DNA of 64,000 bases from Pyrococcus furiosus DSM 3638 (lineage in GTDB: Archaea > Methanobacteriota_B > Thermococci > Thermococcales > Thermococcaceae): NCBI RefSeq assembly GCF_000007305.1, contig NC_003413.1:310001-374000 (forward strand), in the 5' to 3' direction. This document shows positions 46,987 to 55,786 of the stretch, piece after piece; position 1 is the stretch's first letter; each line of letters opens with the position of its first letter. The notes beneath the pieces were generated by a model, which had not been told where the DNA came from, ran no database searches, and saw only the letters and a list, made by a program, of their open reading frames with translations. The position numbers were made by a program, and so were the translations under genes.

Positions 46987-48132
46987 CTAGAGGAACTTTC
47001 CAAAGTTGTACTGGGGTATTGGGCACATGACTATTCTCCTTGACCAGAGGCAATCGGCACAGCTTGGCTCATTACCCCAGCAGTCAATGTCGGTTGTCTT
47101 CACGAAGTCGCACGCATCTCTTAGAGAGCAATCGGTACAGGAGGGGTATAGATAGTTCTTCGTTATGAACCTGAACCATGTGTACCTTTCGCTCGTCCAT
47201 ATGTCAGCCAAGCTCTTCTCTCTTACATTGCCGAAGGAGTAAGTATTCACTTTCTTCTCCCTTCCAAATATGTATTCCCTGTACGTGTGCAAGAACCTAT
47301 AGCAAGGGACAACTTCACCATCCCATCTAATTACAGCCACTTTATTTTCATCGAAGTCGCAAACCCTCTCAGTTTTCAACTCGAAGTATGGTAGTTTGAT
47401 GTAGAGGCCATTGTGAGCTATTTTGTAGAGCTCATTAACTATGGGAGTCATATCAATGCTCCCGTCGTATACTATGTCGTTCACCTGCTCTGGGGTTAAG
47501 GGAAGGAGGTTTGAAACTAACATTGCATCAACGCCAAGGTTTAGAAGGTACCTAGCGAGCTCTGGCAACTGCTTGTAATTTTCCTTTGTAACCACAACTT
47601 CAACACCTATGCTTGGCTTGTGGGTTCCCACTTCTTCCCTATACTTTACGAGTTTCTTTATTTTCTCCGCAGTAACTCCCGCTAGAATGTGCCCGAGAGT
47701 TACCACATTTTGAGCTGTGGGTAAAACGTCCATGGAGAAATAAACTAAATCAACGCCAAGCTCTGCAAGCTCCTTGAGCATTTCATCCGTTAAAAGGGTT
47801 CCATTGGTGCTAATTCCCAGGGCAAAGCCTCTCTTCTTTACTTCTCTCACCATATCCATGAACCTTGGGTGAACTGTAGGTTCACCTATGCCTCCGAAGT
47901 ATATCATCTTTAGCTCGGGAAACTTCTCTGCATCGTCAAGAATTTTGAGGAAGAGATCGTAGTCCATATCTCCCTCTTCATCTTCCCAGTGCTGCTTAAA
48001 GCACATCTCGCATCTCAAGTTGCACCTGCTAGTTATCTCTAGGTAGAGGTACTTCATGTCGAGCTTCGGTTTTATTACAACTTTCCCATCCCAGAGTGTA
48101 AATGTATACTCCTTTTCCACTTCATCCACCAC
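46987..48132 (-). CDS. cmo: radical SAM maturase for tungsten oxidoreductase (Cmo-like)
   Basis: 381 residues. The radical SAM motif CNLRCEMC is near residue 37, then [16 protein letters not shown]-terminal SPASM-like region carries at least nine cysteines ([30 protein letters not shown]). It belongs to the maturases found beside tungstopterin aldehyde oxidoreductases, so it is expected to act on cofactor or protein of AOR. It overlaps the MoaD-like gene by 11 bp. Confidence 0.85.
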
Positions 48133-48370
48133 CAGCTGGAGGGAAAATGCTCACTGTGTCATCATCTGAAAGTGGAGTGTCGAGGCCCTGAAGATGCTCT
48201 ATGTTCTTTCCATTGACTAAAATCATGTATCCCTGCTCTAGCTCTTTTTTGAACCCTGGGAACATCTCTTCAAGCTTATCTAAAAGCTCTCTCACGGTCT
48301 TTGGGCCGTGAATCTCAAGTTTTCTCTTTCCAGTGAACTCTATAAGGGTTGCAAATAATTTCACCTGCAT
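48122..48370 (-). CDS. moaD: MoaD/ThiS-family sulfur carrier
   Basis: 82 residues of ubiquitin-like fold (MQVKLFATLIEFTGKRKLEI, then TVRELLDKLEEMFPGFKKEL) ending in PPAGGG. The C-terminal Gly-Gly is the thiocarboxylate site. It supplies sulfur for the tungstopterin dithiolene. The gene is sandwiched between aor and the radical SAM maturase, so it is probably dedicated to this enzyme. Confidence 0.9.
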   Translation of the reverse strand: MQVKLFATLIEFTGKRKLEIHGPKTVRELLDKLEEMFPGFKKELEQGYMILVNGKNIEHLQGLDTPLSDDDTVSIFPPAGGG

Positions 48371-48418
48371 ATTACAAATCCCCCAGAAGGAAATAAAAAG
48401 TTAATTGAAAAGAAGAGT

Positions 48419-50236
48419 TCAATAGAACTCAGCGATTCCAAGCTCCTCAAGCTTCTCTTTTGGAATCTTCCCGTCTTCAGTCCATCCTCTAAGCTTGTAG
48501 TATCTTGGCAACATCTCTTTAAGTCTAACTGTGTGTCCCTTGTTTGGACCTTCTGGCATTGGCTCCTCGAGGAACCTCTTTGGTAGAGTGTCATCTCTTG
48601 CTGGGTCTAGGCCTGCCTTAAGGTTGAACAGTCTTTCAGCATTCCATATCCTCTCTCCTATCTTGAGGTAGTCTTCGGTTGTGAAGTCCCATCCTAGAGC
48701 GGCATTGAGGAGGTCACGGTAATCGTCAGCTCCAAGGCCGAATGTTGTGAAGAGACATAGGCCTGCTGAGTCTATCAATGCCGTGAGGTCTTGGAATAGG
48801 ATTAACATCTTGATCTTATCGTCACTAACATCATGTGGATCCATCTTGTATGGGTATCCGAGGATCTCAGGGCTAATCATGTAGTTCTTAATGTGACATC
48901 CACCACGGTTGTTTGTTGCATAACCTAAACCATGCCCCTCTGCTCCCCTTGGGTCATAAGCTGGTAGCTCCAACTTCTTAACGGTCATGGAAAGTTCTGG
49001 GTGTCCATAGCTCTCAGCCAGTCTATAGCTTCCCTCAGCGAGCTTATCACCAAAGCCTTCCCTCTTTGCTATCTTTTCTATGTAGTAGTGGAGAACCTCG
49101 GTGTTGCCCCACCTGAAGGGTGGAGCATCTCCGAGCTCTTCATCCTTTATGTGGCCTTTTTCATAAAGTTCCATTGCAGTGGCCAGAGTTCCACCAGTTG
49201 ATATTGTATCAAGTCCAAGCTCGTCACACATGTGGTTTGCCTCTATTATTGATGCGAGATCGTTAATTCCCAGATTAGCTCCCAGGGCCCAAACGCTCTC
49301 GTATTCTGGACCTTCTGTCTCTCCAACTGTTGGTAATCTATTTACTCTACCACATCCAATTGGACAAGCGTAACATGGCTTATTTCTAACTAGATACTTG
49401 GCAGCCATTGCTTCACCGCTTTGCTCGTAGGCATATGGATAAACACCAGTCTGGAAGTTCTTGACTGGATATAGCCCGTTTTCGTTAATTATATTCACTA
49501 GAACAGCTGTTCCGTACTTTGGAAGTCCTCCTCCAGCAACGGGGTCATTCCTAAGCTTGTTTACCTTTTCTCTAACAACAAGCATGAACTTCTGCTTGTC
49601 AGCTATTGGGACGGTTTTGCTTCCCTCAACTGCTATTGCCTTAAGGTTTTTGCTTCCCATTACAGCTCCCACTCCACCTCTTCCAGCCGCTCTGTGTCCA
49701 TCATTCATTATTGCCGCGAACTTGACCAAATTCTCACCGGCAGGGCCGATGGATGCTATCTTTACTTTCTCGCTTCCAACTTCCTTCCTTATTGTGGCTT
49801 CAGTCTCGCTAACCTTCTTGCCCCATATGTGGGAAGCATCTCTAATCTCAATGTGCTCGTCTTTGATGTAAATATAAACGGGCTTCTCCGCCTTACCCTC
49901 AACAACAATGGCGTCGTAACCTGCAAACTTCAGCTCAGCTCCAAAGTACCCACCGGAATTTGCCATAGTTATGAATCCAGTTAGGGGACTCTTTGTTACG
50001 ACATTGTACCTTCCACCGGTTGGTGCGCTTGTTCCAGTTAGAGGACCAGCGGCGATGATAAGCTTGTTTTCGGGGCTTAAGGGATCTACAGTTGGATCCA
50101 TTTCCTTTAGAAGAAGGTATATGGCCAAACCTCTACTTCCAAGCCACTTCTTAGCCAATTCTTCGTCGTATTCTTCTACCTTAATATCTCCGGTAGAAAG
50201 GTTTACACGTATAAATCTACCCCAGTTGCCATACAT
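48419..50236 (-). CDS. aor: tungsten-containing aldehyde:ferredoxin oxidoreductase
   Basis: Oxidises aldehydes from peptide fermentation to acids and reduces ferredoxin. 605 residues from the ATG at 50236 (MYGNWGRFIRVNLSTGDIKVEEYDEE), preceded by GGTGACC; the 18 upstream codons of the open frame have no support. The [4Fe-4S] ligands are the CYACPIGC cluster and the Cys in DSAGLCLFTTFG. The bis-pterin is bound by DPRGAEGHG and DSAGLC. Length and sequence match the structurally known P. furiosus AOR. It heads the operon with moaD and the radical SAM gene. Confidence 0.98.
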   Translation of the reverse strand: MYGNWGRFIRVNLSTGDIKVEEYDEELAKKWLGSRGLAIYLLLKEMDPTVDPLSPENKLIIAAGPLTGTSAPTGGRYNVVTKSPLTGFITMANSGGYFGAELKFAGYDAIVVEGKAEKPVYIYIKDEHIEIRDASHIWGKKVSETEATIRKEVGSEKVKIASIGPAGENLVKFAAIMNDGHRAAGRGGVGAVMGSKNLKAIAVEGSKTVPIADKQKFMLVVREKVNKLRNDPVAGGGLPKYGTAVLVNIINENGLYPVKNFQTGVYPYAYEQSGEAMAAKYLVRNKPCYACPIGCGRVNRLPTVGETEGPEYESVWALGANLGINDLASIIEANHMCDELGLDTISTGGTLATAMELYEKGHIKDEELGDAPPFRWGNTEVLHYYIEKIAKREGFGDKLAEGSYRLAESYGHPELSMTVKKLELPAYDPRGAEGHGLGYATNNRGGCHIKNYMISPEILGYPYKMDPHDVSDDKIKMLILFQDLTALIDSAGLCLFTTFGLGADDYRDLLNAALGWDFTTEDYLKIGERIWNAERLFNLKAGLDPARDDTLPKRFLEEPMPEGPNKGHTVRLKEMLPRYYKLRGWTEDGKIPKEKLEELGIAEFY

Positions 50237-50430
50237 AGAGGTCACCAACATATTTATTGTTTTAGTTCTATTAAATGTTGACGAAAGCAAAAATATTTTA
50301 CAACATTAGTAGAGTTTAGTATATTTGTTAATTGGCCAATATCTCCTAGGAATAATAAGAAGTACAAAAATTTGTAGGCATCAAAATACTTAAAAAACTT
50401 AATAGCAAAAACAATGCTCGGTGATTTTCG

Positions 50431-51408
50431 ATGTTTATCAAGAAGGATAATAAGGTTGAGCTAATTCAGGGTATACCTCATGGAAGTCACTTAGACACAG
50501 TTTTAGGATACGCAGAAAGATTATCAGAAATACTATCAATGAAAGGAGAGCAAGTGGGAAGTGTTGTTTTTGAAAAAGGTAGAATAATAAAGAAGAAACT
50601 AAAATTAAAGATATACGATGTTCCTTTAGGTGTTATAACCTTCAGAGTTGTCACGGATGAAAAGAATGTTCTATTGACAACTTATCCCATGCTTGAAGAT
50701 CTAGTTGAAGTTGAAGCGAGAATACTGAAAGTTCTAGAATGGAAAGAGTGGCCGGAAGGGGATATTGTTTGTGAAGTTTCGAACGAATATGGTCCGCAAA
50801 TAACGTTTTTTGCGGTGGATTACCTCATGAAAAAAGATGAATATGTAAGGAGAGAAAATGCTAAAGTTGGTGTGGGCCTTCTTTTATACTTTTTAAAGGT
50901 AGGTGTTGACGCTCGGAAAGAAGTTCAGGGGCCTGGTGGGGAAAACATCGTTATTGATTTGAGTGAAGCAGAAGTGTTGCTCCCAGGAACATTGAATGGT
51001 GGTTTTATTGACGATTACATCTTTACTGGACATGTAAAAGAATTTAGGGAGGTCAATGTTTTAGGAAAAGATGGGTATCTCTTAAAAATCTCCATAGAAC
51101 CTCTAGGATTAGTTCCAGCCTTCGTTCTTAAAGAACGCGTAAAAGGAGAAATTGAAAAAGATGCAGCAGTTTATGGAATGGGATGGCTTCAAGGAAAGGT
51201 AATTGGCGCCCGGCGGGGATTTGAACCCCGGACCTCGAGGTCCGCAGCCTCGCGCCCTATCCAGGCTAGGCCACCGGGGCACCCGAAAAGATATCATCAG
51301 AAAGTTGTTTATAAAAACTTCGGAACCCACGAGGCCTCATCATCATTCAGCCAAGGGTGGGTTCCACATCAAGAAGAGAAAGATTGTGGTGCGGTGGCCG
51401 GGATTTGA
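50431..51408 (+). CDS. hypothetical protein whose frame runs into antisense tRNA genes
   Basis: The convincing part is residues 1 to about 255: alpha/beta sequence with MLEDLVEVEARILKVLEWKEWPEGDIVCEV, a Gly/Pro loop (EVQGPGGENIVID) and LVPAFVLKERVKGEIEKDAA. GGTGAT lies before the ATG and a TATA-like ACTTAAAAA near 50390. I do not recognise a family. From about 51203 the frame continues through the reverse strand of tRNA-Arg and into tRNA-Gly, giving a tail (RRGFEPRTSRSAASRP) that is just tRNA sequence. The natural stop seems to have been lost or shifted. Confidence 0.6.
   Translation: MFIKKDNKVELIQGIPHGSHLDTVLGYAERLSEILSMKGEQVGSVVFEKGRIIKKKLKLKIYDVPLGVITFRVVTDEKNVLLTTYPMLEDLVEVEARILKVLEWKEWPEGDIVCEVSNEYGPQITFFAVDYLMKKDEYVRRENAKVGVGLLLYFLKVGVDARKEVQGPGGENIVIDLSEAEVLLPGTLNGGFIDDYIFTGHVKEFREVNVLGKDGYLLKISIEPLGLVPAFVLKERVKGEIEKDAAVYGMGWLQGKVIGARRGFEPRTSRSAASRPIQARPPGHPKRYHQKVVYKNFGTHEASSSFSQGWVPHQEEKDCGAVAGI
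51204..51280 (-). tRNA. tRNA-Arg (GCG) with one base missing in the acceptor stem
   Basis: Anticodon loop CTGCGGA (GCG) sits between CGAGG and CCTCG; the T arm is CGGGG-TTCAAAT-CCCCG; discriminator G and CCA are encoded (51204-51206). The 5' acceptor strand is the normal seven bases GCCCCGG, but the 3' strand has only six, CCGGGC, where CCGGGGC is needed. This leaves a bulged C. Confidence 0.85.
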
Positions 51409-51464
51409 ACCCGGGTCTCCACCTTGGCAGGGTGGCGTCCTAGACCAGGCTAGACTACCACCGC
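51387..51464 (-). tRNA. tRNA-Gly (GCC)
   Basis: Acceptor GCGGTGG/CCACCGC, anticodon loop CTGCCAA (GCC) between CCACC and GGTGG, T arm CCGGG-TTCAAAT-CCCGG, discriminator A, CCA encoded at 51387-51389. Confidence 0.95.
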
Positions 51465-51520
51465 ACAGGTCGTTATTTACTCATTTAAAGAGGGTTTATA
51501 AGGATTTCGTCATCGTTACC

Positions 51521-52302
51521 GATACTGTCAGGATAACTGGGGCATCACCTCTTGAAGCCACTCAGTCACATCACCAGGCGGACAACCAAACCGAGAATGA
51601 AACCTAACAAAATTATACCAGAACGCAAACAGAAAAACAAACCTGTGAACCCTCCTCCAGTCTCTAGCCCTGAAATTATTCCAGAAACGCTTTGTTCTTT
51701 CTTTTAAAGTCCTGAACCAGCGTTCAATACAGTTCCTCGGCCCGAAGGTTACGTGAACAAAATCCAGTCCAAGGGATTTAAAAGCAGACTTGTACCACTT
51801 CCCACCATCAACCAGAAAAACAGGCTGTCCTTTGCAGGATTTCAAAACAACCAGAATGAAGTCTCTAGCAATCCACCAGTTTCTGGTTGTTGTAATCCAG
51901 ACTGCGAGAACTTCCCTGCTCTCAACGTCAAGTGCAGCCCAGAGAAATCTCTTCTCCCCGTTGATTTTTACGACAGTCTCATCAACTGCGATAAAATTCC
52001 TCTGTTTTCTTACTGCGAGGAGTGTTGGCTGGTAAACTGCTTCTGCTAGTTTTTGAACTGCCTCCCAGACTGTTGTGTGGCTGATTTTGAGGATTTTTCC
52101 GACTTGTCTGTAGCTGAGGCCTCGCAGGTATAGTTCTACTGCTCTGATTTTCTTTTCTGGTGGGATTTTGTTGCGGCGAAAAGGTTTTAAGACTGAAATC
52201 AGTGAGTATAGAATGCTCTCAGCCTTCATTTCTCTCCCTTCTTTTTCTGAAAAATTATCAGAAACTTAAACCTAACGCCCTACCGCTTATCCTAACAGTA
52301 TC
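51521..52302 (-). mobile_element. IS6-family insertion sequence (ISPfu type), 782 bp
   Basis: Terminal inverted repeats of 16 bp with one mismatch, GATACTGTCAGGATAA (51521-51536) and the complement of GATACTGTTAGGATAA (52287-52302), enclose a single transposase gene. Length and structure match the P. furiosus IS6-type elements. The flanking 8-mers, TCGTTACC on the left and CAAAAGAA on the right, are not a target duplication. It landed 57 bp downstream of tRNA-Gly. Confidence 0.92.
51528..52229 (-). CDS. IS6-family DDE transposase
   Basis: 233 residues, full length for archaeal IS6 enzymes. An N-terminal helix-turn-helix (RAVELYLRGLSYRQVGKILKISHTTVWEAVQKL) is followed by the DDE core: Asp in FIAVDETVVKINGEKRF, Asp in VFLVDGGKWY and Glu in NCIERWFRTLKERTKRF. 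The TGA stop lies inside the left inverted repeat. The gene is intact and the element could still be active. Confidence 0.95.
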   Translation of the reverse strand: MKAESILYSLISVLKPFRRNKIPPEKKIRAVELYLRGLSYRQVGKILKISHTTVWEAVQKLAEAVYQPTLLAVRKQRNFIAVDETVVKINGEKRFLWAALDVESREVLAVWITTTRNWWIARDFILVVLKSCKGQPVFLVDGGKWYKSAFKSLGLDFVHVTFGPRNCIERWFRTLKERTKRFWNNFRARDWRRVHRFVFLFAFWYNFVRFHSRFGCPPGDVTEWLQEVMPQLS

Positions 52303-52399
52303 CAAAAGAAGCTCAATAATAGCCCACTAGTCTTCAAAACACTTCAAAAAGGCTCCACACGTTCAAAGGCTTCTTAAGTTCTCATTTTATTTTGGAAGA

Positions 52400-53074
52400 T
52401 CAAAAAGAGAACTCCTCAACAGTGAACCTTTCTATTACTTCCTCGAGACCCTCTTCTGGAGTGTGAATAAACCCACATCTATCACAGACAAGCGCACTAC
52501 CCTCTCTTCTTAAGGGAGAAAAGCATACTGGACATCTGTACTCCTCTCTTAAAAGGCTATCAAATATCTCATCTTTCATTACAAGAATTTTCAAGTCGTT
52601 TTCCCAATCTTCATGCACCATACCCCAATAGGGGAGAGTTAGGATTTCACTATCCCCTACTATCAAAGGATTAATTCCTATACTCCTTATTCCATGAGGA
52701 AGCTTTTGTGCTGGCTCAATTGAAACAACATGTTGATTGTAAAATTCCAGATATTCTGCCCTAATTGTTATTCCTTTTGATAATCTTGTCTTCAGTGGAA
52801 ATACTTGAAGAATTAACTTTTCGTTTTCTAAATCCCAAGTTGCGGTTACTCCCGTCGATTTTCTCTGATAAAAGAGCAAAAATGCGTCTTCTTCCCAATT
52901 TTCAGAAAAGTGAGAGAAGCCAAGCTTCGAAAGTGCTTTTCGGATGAAGTTTGGCTTTGGTAATGAACCATAATTCAAAATATACTCCCCTATCCATCCA
53001 GCTAATGCCATTGAATATCCTAAATAGACCTGCCTCTGAACTCTCAGGTATGCTATACTCGGGAGTATCTTCAT
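52400..53074 (-). CDS. hypothetical protein with C-terminal zinc ribbon
   Basis: 224 residues. The first 170 have no motif that I recognise (mixed alpha/beta, with VTATWDLENEKLILQVFPLKTR). The C-terminus has a four-cysteine zinc ribbon, YRCPVCFSPLRREGSALVCDRCGFI. It is close to the IS element and 15 bp from the broken exchanger gene on the same strand. Confidence 0.65.
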   Translation of the reverse strand: MKILPSIAYLRVQRQVYLGYSMALAGWIGEYILNYGSLPKPNFIRKALSKLGFSHFSENWEEDAFLLFYQRKSTGVTATWDLENEKLILQVFPLKTRLSKGITIRAEYLEFYNQHVVSIEPAQKLPHGIRSIGINPLIVGDSEILTLPYWGMVHEDWENDLKILVMKDEIFDSLLREEYRCPVCFSPLRREGSALVCDRCGFIHTPEEGLEEVIERFTVEEFSF

Positions 53075-53089
53075 TTCAAAGAAAATTTG

Positions 53090-54033
53090 TCATTGAGGTA
53101 TATACACTTTTCCCTGGACGAGGAGATATAGGAAATACATATAGATTGCCAAAAGTACTGTGGCAGTTTTCCTGCCAACTTTGTGATTTCTATATAAGGA
53201 CACTGTTAATATTGCCATGACGAGAAGGGTTATCGGCATGACTATACTCCTTATAGAGTCATCCACGACAATTGGCCTTATCAATGAAGCAATCCCGATT
53301 ACCATAAGAATGTCCAGAATATTTGCCCCAATTATGTTTCCGACGCTTATGTTGGGGATCTTTTTAAGCGTTGCAGTGAGGGAGTTTGCAAATTCGGGAA
53401 GAGAGGTTCCAATGGAAACTAGAGTAACTCCTATGATAACCTTAGGAACTCCCAGGGAAGTTGCTATCTCAACGGCACTATCAACCACAAGGTTTGCACC
53501 AAATATAACAAGCCCCGCCGACAAAAACAGAATCACAACATTCTTTATAACATTCCCCCTTTCCTGGGCGCTCAACTCTTCAAGGCTAATGTGCTTTTTA
53601 TAGAGGTAGTACAAGAATGCGAAATATAGAAGAATTAATGTCAAGCCATCAATTCTGCTTATCACACCATCAAACATCAAAAGCCACGCGTAAATTGTGA
53701 TTCCAAGCATTATGAGAGAATTCTTTGGTGCTATTTTGTCCACATTTAAAGGCATAATCATAGCAGAGACCGCAAGTATCAAAGCTATGTTAGCGAGAGC
53801 ACTCCCCACAGCATTTCCAAGAGCTATGCTACTTTCACCCTTAAATGAGGAAATTGCTGAAACTGTAACTTCTGGAAGGGTTGTCGCTATACTGGCAAGA
53901 ACAAGGGCAATCAAAAACTCACTAACACCAAATGATTTGGCGATTTTCGTGGCTGATTCAACAAATATATCACTACCTTAACTAAAAGCATTAGGCCTAC
54001 AACAAAGAGTAGAACCTCCACCAACATGTTCAT
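53090..54033 (-). pseudogene. CaCA-family Ca2+/cation:H+ or Na+ exchanger with 5' frameshift
   Basis: The open part from 53914 holds both alpha repeats of the family (IALVLASIATTLPEVTVSAIS and VIIGVTLVSIGTSLPEFANSL) and about nine helices. The missing N-terminus lies upstream in another frame: from the ATG at 54033, MNMLVEVLLFVVGLMLLVK, then GSDIFVESATKIAKSFGVSEF continues in the frame of the main ORF. The shift is explained by one G too few at the CC of 53976-53977 (AAGGTAGTG in place of AAGGGTAGTG). Either the gene is broken or the base was misread. Confidence 0.78.
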
Positions 54034-54250
54034 TGTCCTACCCGTGAGAATGTTAGGAGAGGATTTTAAAAATATTGTTGCAAACTGTAGTCTACATATC
54101 CTTTGATTGCTCTATTTTGTACTTCTCTTCCTTTCTTAAAACTATAGAAACCAGCGTGTTTACTTAAGTCGCTCTTTTCGGGAGTTCTCTAAAAAGTTGT
54201 TAAGAAGAGATGTTTTTATTAAACTGTTGCTTGTAGTGCTCCTTCCGTTA

Positions 54251-54273
54251 ATTACTGAGCTTAACTCAGTAAT
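54251..54273 (-). terminator. perfect 9-bp inverted repeat directly after the Cmr1 stop
   Basis: ATTACTGAG (54251-54259) and CTCAGTAAT (54265-54273) flank a 5-nt loop immediately downstream of the Cmr1 TAG. It may be a terminator or processing hairpin; no long U tract follows. Confidence 0.4.
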
Positions 54274-55601
54274 CTAGCTCTTTTTTGGCCAGAGAACTAC
54301 GAATTTTCCCTTGTCACTATTTTGAACTATATTTTCAATCCACCTTTTGTAAAAGAGATATGCCGAATAGTTATCTTCATAAATGTATATTAAGCCTCTG
54401 GCTTTTGTTTTGTTGTCTTGTTTCTCAAAATAAAAGGCTCCCCTATAGTTGGGATAAAACTGATAAGCAAACACTGTGACTGTTGGGTATATTGTTCCAT
54501 TTATATCAATAAGACTCAGCCAATATCCAGAGGCTCTTCTATGCACAATGTTATCTTTTTTTAGTTTTTTATTCTCTAGTGGTAAATCTCCTGACCAACC
54601 AGACACTGTCGTTCCGTAGTTTGCATATCTTATTGGCAACCCAAGATAGTAACGTTTTTCTTTTAGAGGCTCAGAGTTGACTGTCTTAATTATACTGTCC
54701 TCTTTGACTTTCTCAAGGGCATGAGACAGAGTGTAGTCAGCAAACTTGAATCTGAATCCGTCAATGAATTTTCTACCCCTTCTTCTACCCAAATACCAGC
54801 GACCAAAATTATCAAGAGCTTTTATCCACGTTTCTTTTTTACCAGAAGCAGCCCACTCTTCATTTGTGAATACTAATGAATTTTCTTGATCAAACGTTGG
54901 ATAGTTCGGATAATGCTCCTTTTCCCTACCACTCTGCTCAAATTTAATATCCAACTCTCTAATAGCTTTATTAAACTGGGAAACAACATTAGAAAGTTCC
55001 TGGGAGAATTTTTTCAGGGAATCGAATTTAGTGAAATTTAAAGTAACATCTCCCTCAGCATTTGTACTTTCAAACTTCCTGCCCCTCGTCTTGCTCGAAA
55101 ACCAAAACCTCCGAGGTTTATTGTCATCCATAGAGAAGCTTCCGCTAGACGGAAATATCTTTCATCAGTAGAAGATAAGGAAATACTAAACTTTGAGCCT
55201 ACATCAAAGTATTCGAAACGAGTTTTTATATCTATTTTTTTAGTTTTTCTATTTCTGCGTTTGTCTAACACTGAAAAGAAGAAATAATCAACATATTCTG
55301 ACCATACTATAATGGTTTTATCTGCCCAACTAGAAGCTTGTCGGTATATATTTCCTTTCTTAACATCTTCAACTTCAGCTCGAACAAAAACTCTGCTTTT
55401 GTTTCTAGTAGAGCCAAAAATCTTTTCCTCTACTTCTTTGAGAGCTTCTATATTATTCCCAAAGTATCCTCCAGCCAAAGCCCTGAACCACCACCTCATA
55501 ACCCCTTTAACACTAGCAGAGCTAAACTCAGGACTTCTAGCATCAGCACCTCGCATGAAGAGTGGGGTAATTGCTTCAAGATCAAAAATTGCCTCATACA
55601 T
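54274..55601 (-). pseudogene. cmr1: Cmr1-type RAMP protein (type III-B CRISPR), single frameshift
   Basis: The N-terminal ORF from the ATG at 55601 (MYEAIFDLEAITPLFMRGADARSPEF, GGAGGG upstream) carries the Cmr1 start and the ASVKGVMRWWFRALAGGYFG block, then GGFGFRARRGAGSL. It ends at 55038. The rest (VTLNFTKFDSLKKFSQELSNVV to LWPKKS at 54274) is in another frame. One extra G in the GGG at 55052-55054 would join them seamlessly as ...GSLKVQMLRGDVTLNFTKF..., giving about 443 residues, normal for Cmr1. Cmr1 caps the Cmr complex at the 3' end of the crRNA. This copy is orphan, with no other cmr genes near. P. furiosus is known to have a second Cmr1 besides the one in its cas cluster. Confidence 0.82.
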
Positions 55602-55786
55602 TGGCATCCCTCCATGAGAGCAGAGCAATGAAATGTGTACTACTACAATTAAGTTAAAATTATACTATAAAAATCTTCCGGCAAATGTTCCACTATTTAG
55701 GAATATATTATAATCCATCAATAGAATTCCATCACAATATAATCACAGAGTAATTAAAAAAAAATTTAATAATTAAGGAAGGCACA
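55602..55786. other. AT-rich intergenic region with Cmr1 promoter
   Basis: 185 bp, very AT-rich, no ORF. On the minus strand TATAGTATAATTTTAAC (about 55653-55669) is a reasonable TATA region for the Cmr1 gene. Confidence 0.4.

Noticed and set aside
49461-49871. 136-residue plus-strand ORF opposite aor
   Set aside because: Antisense shadow of a well-defined enzyme gene, with low-complexity Ser/Pro/Leu content.
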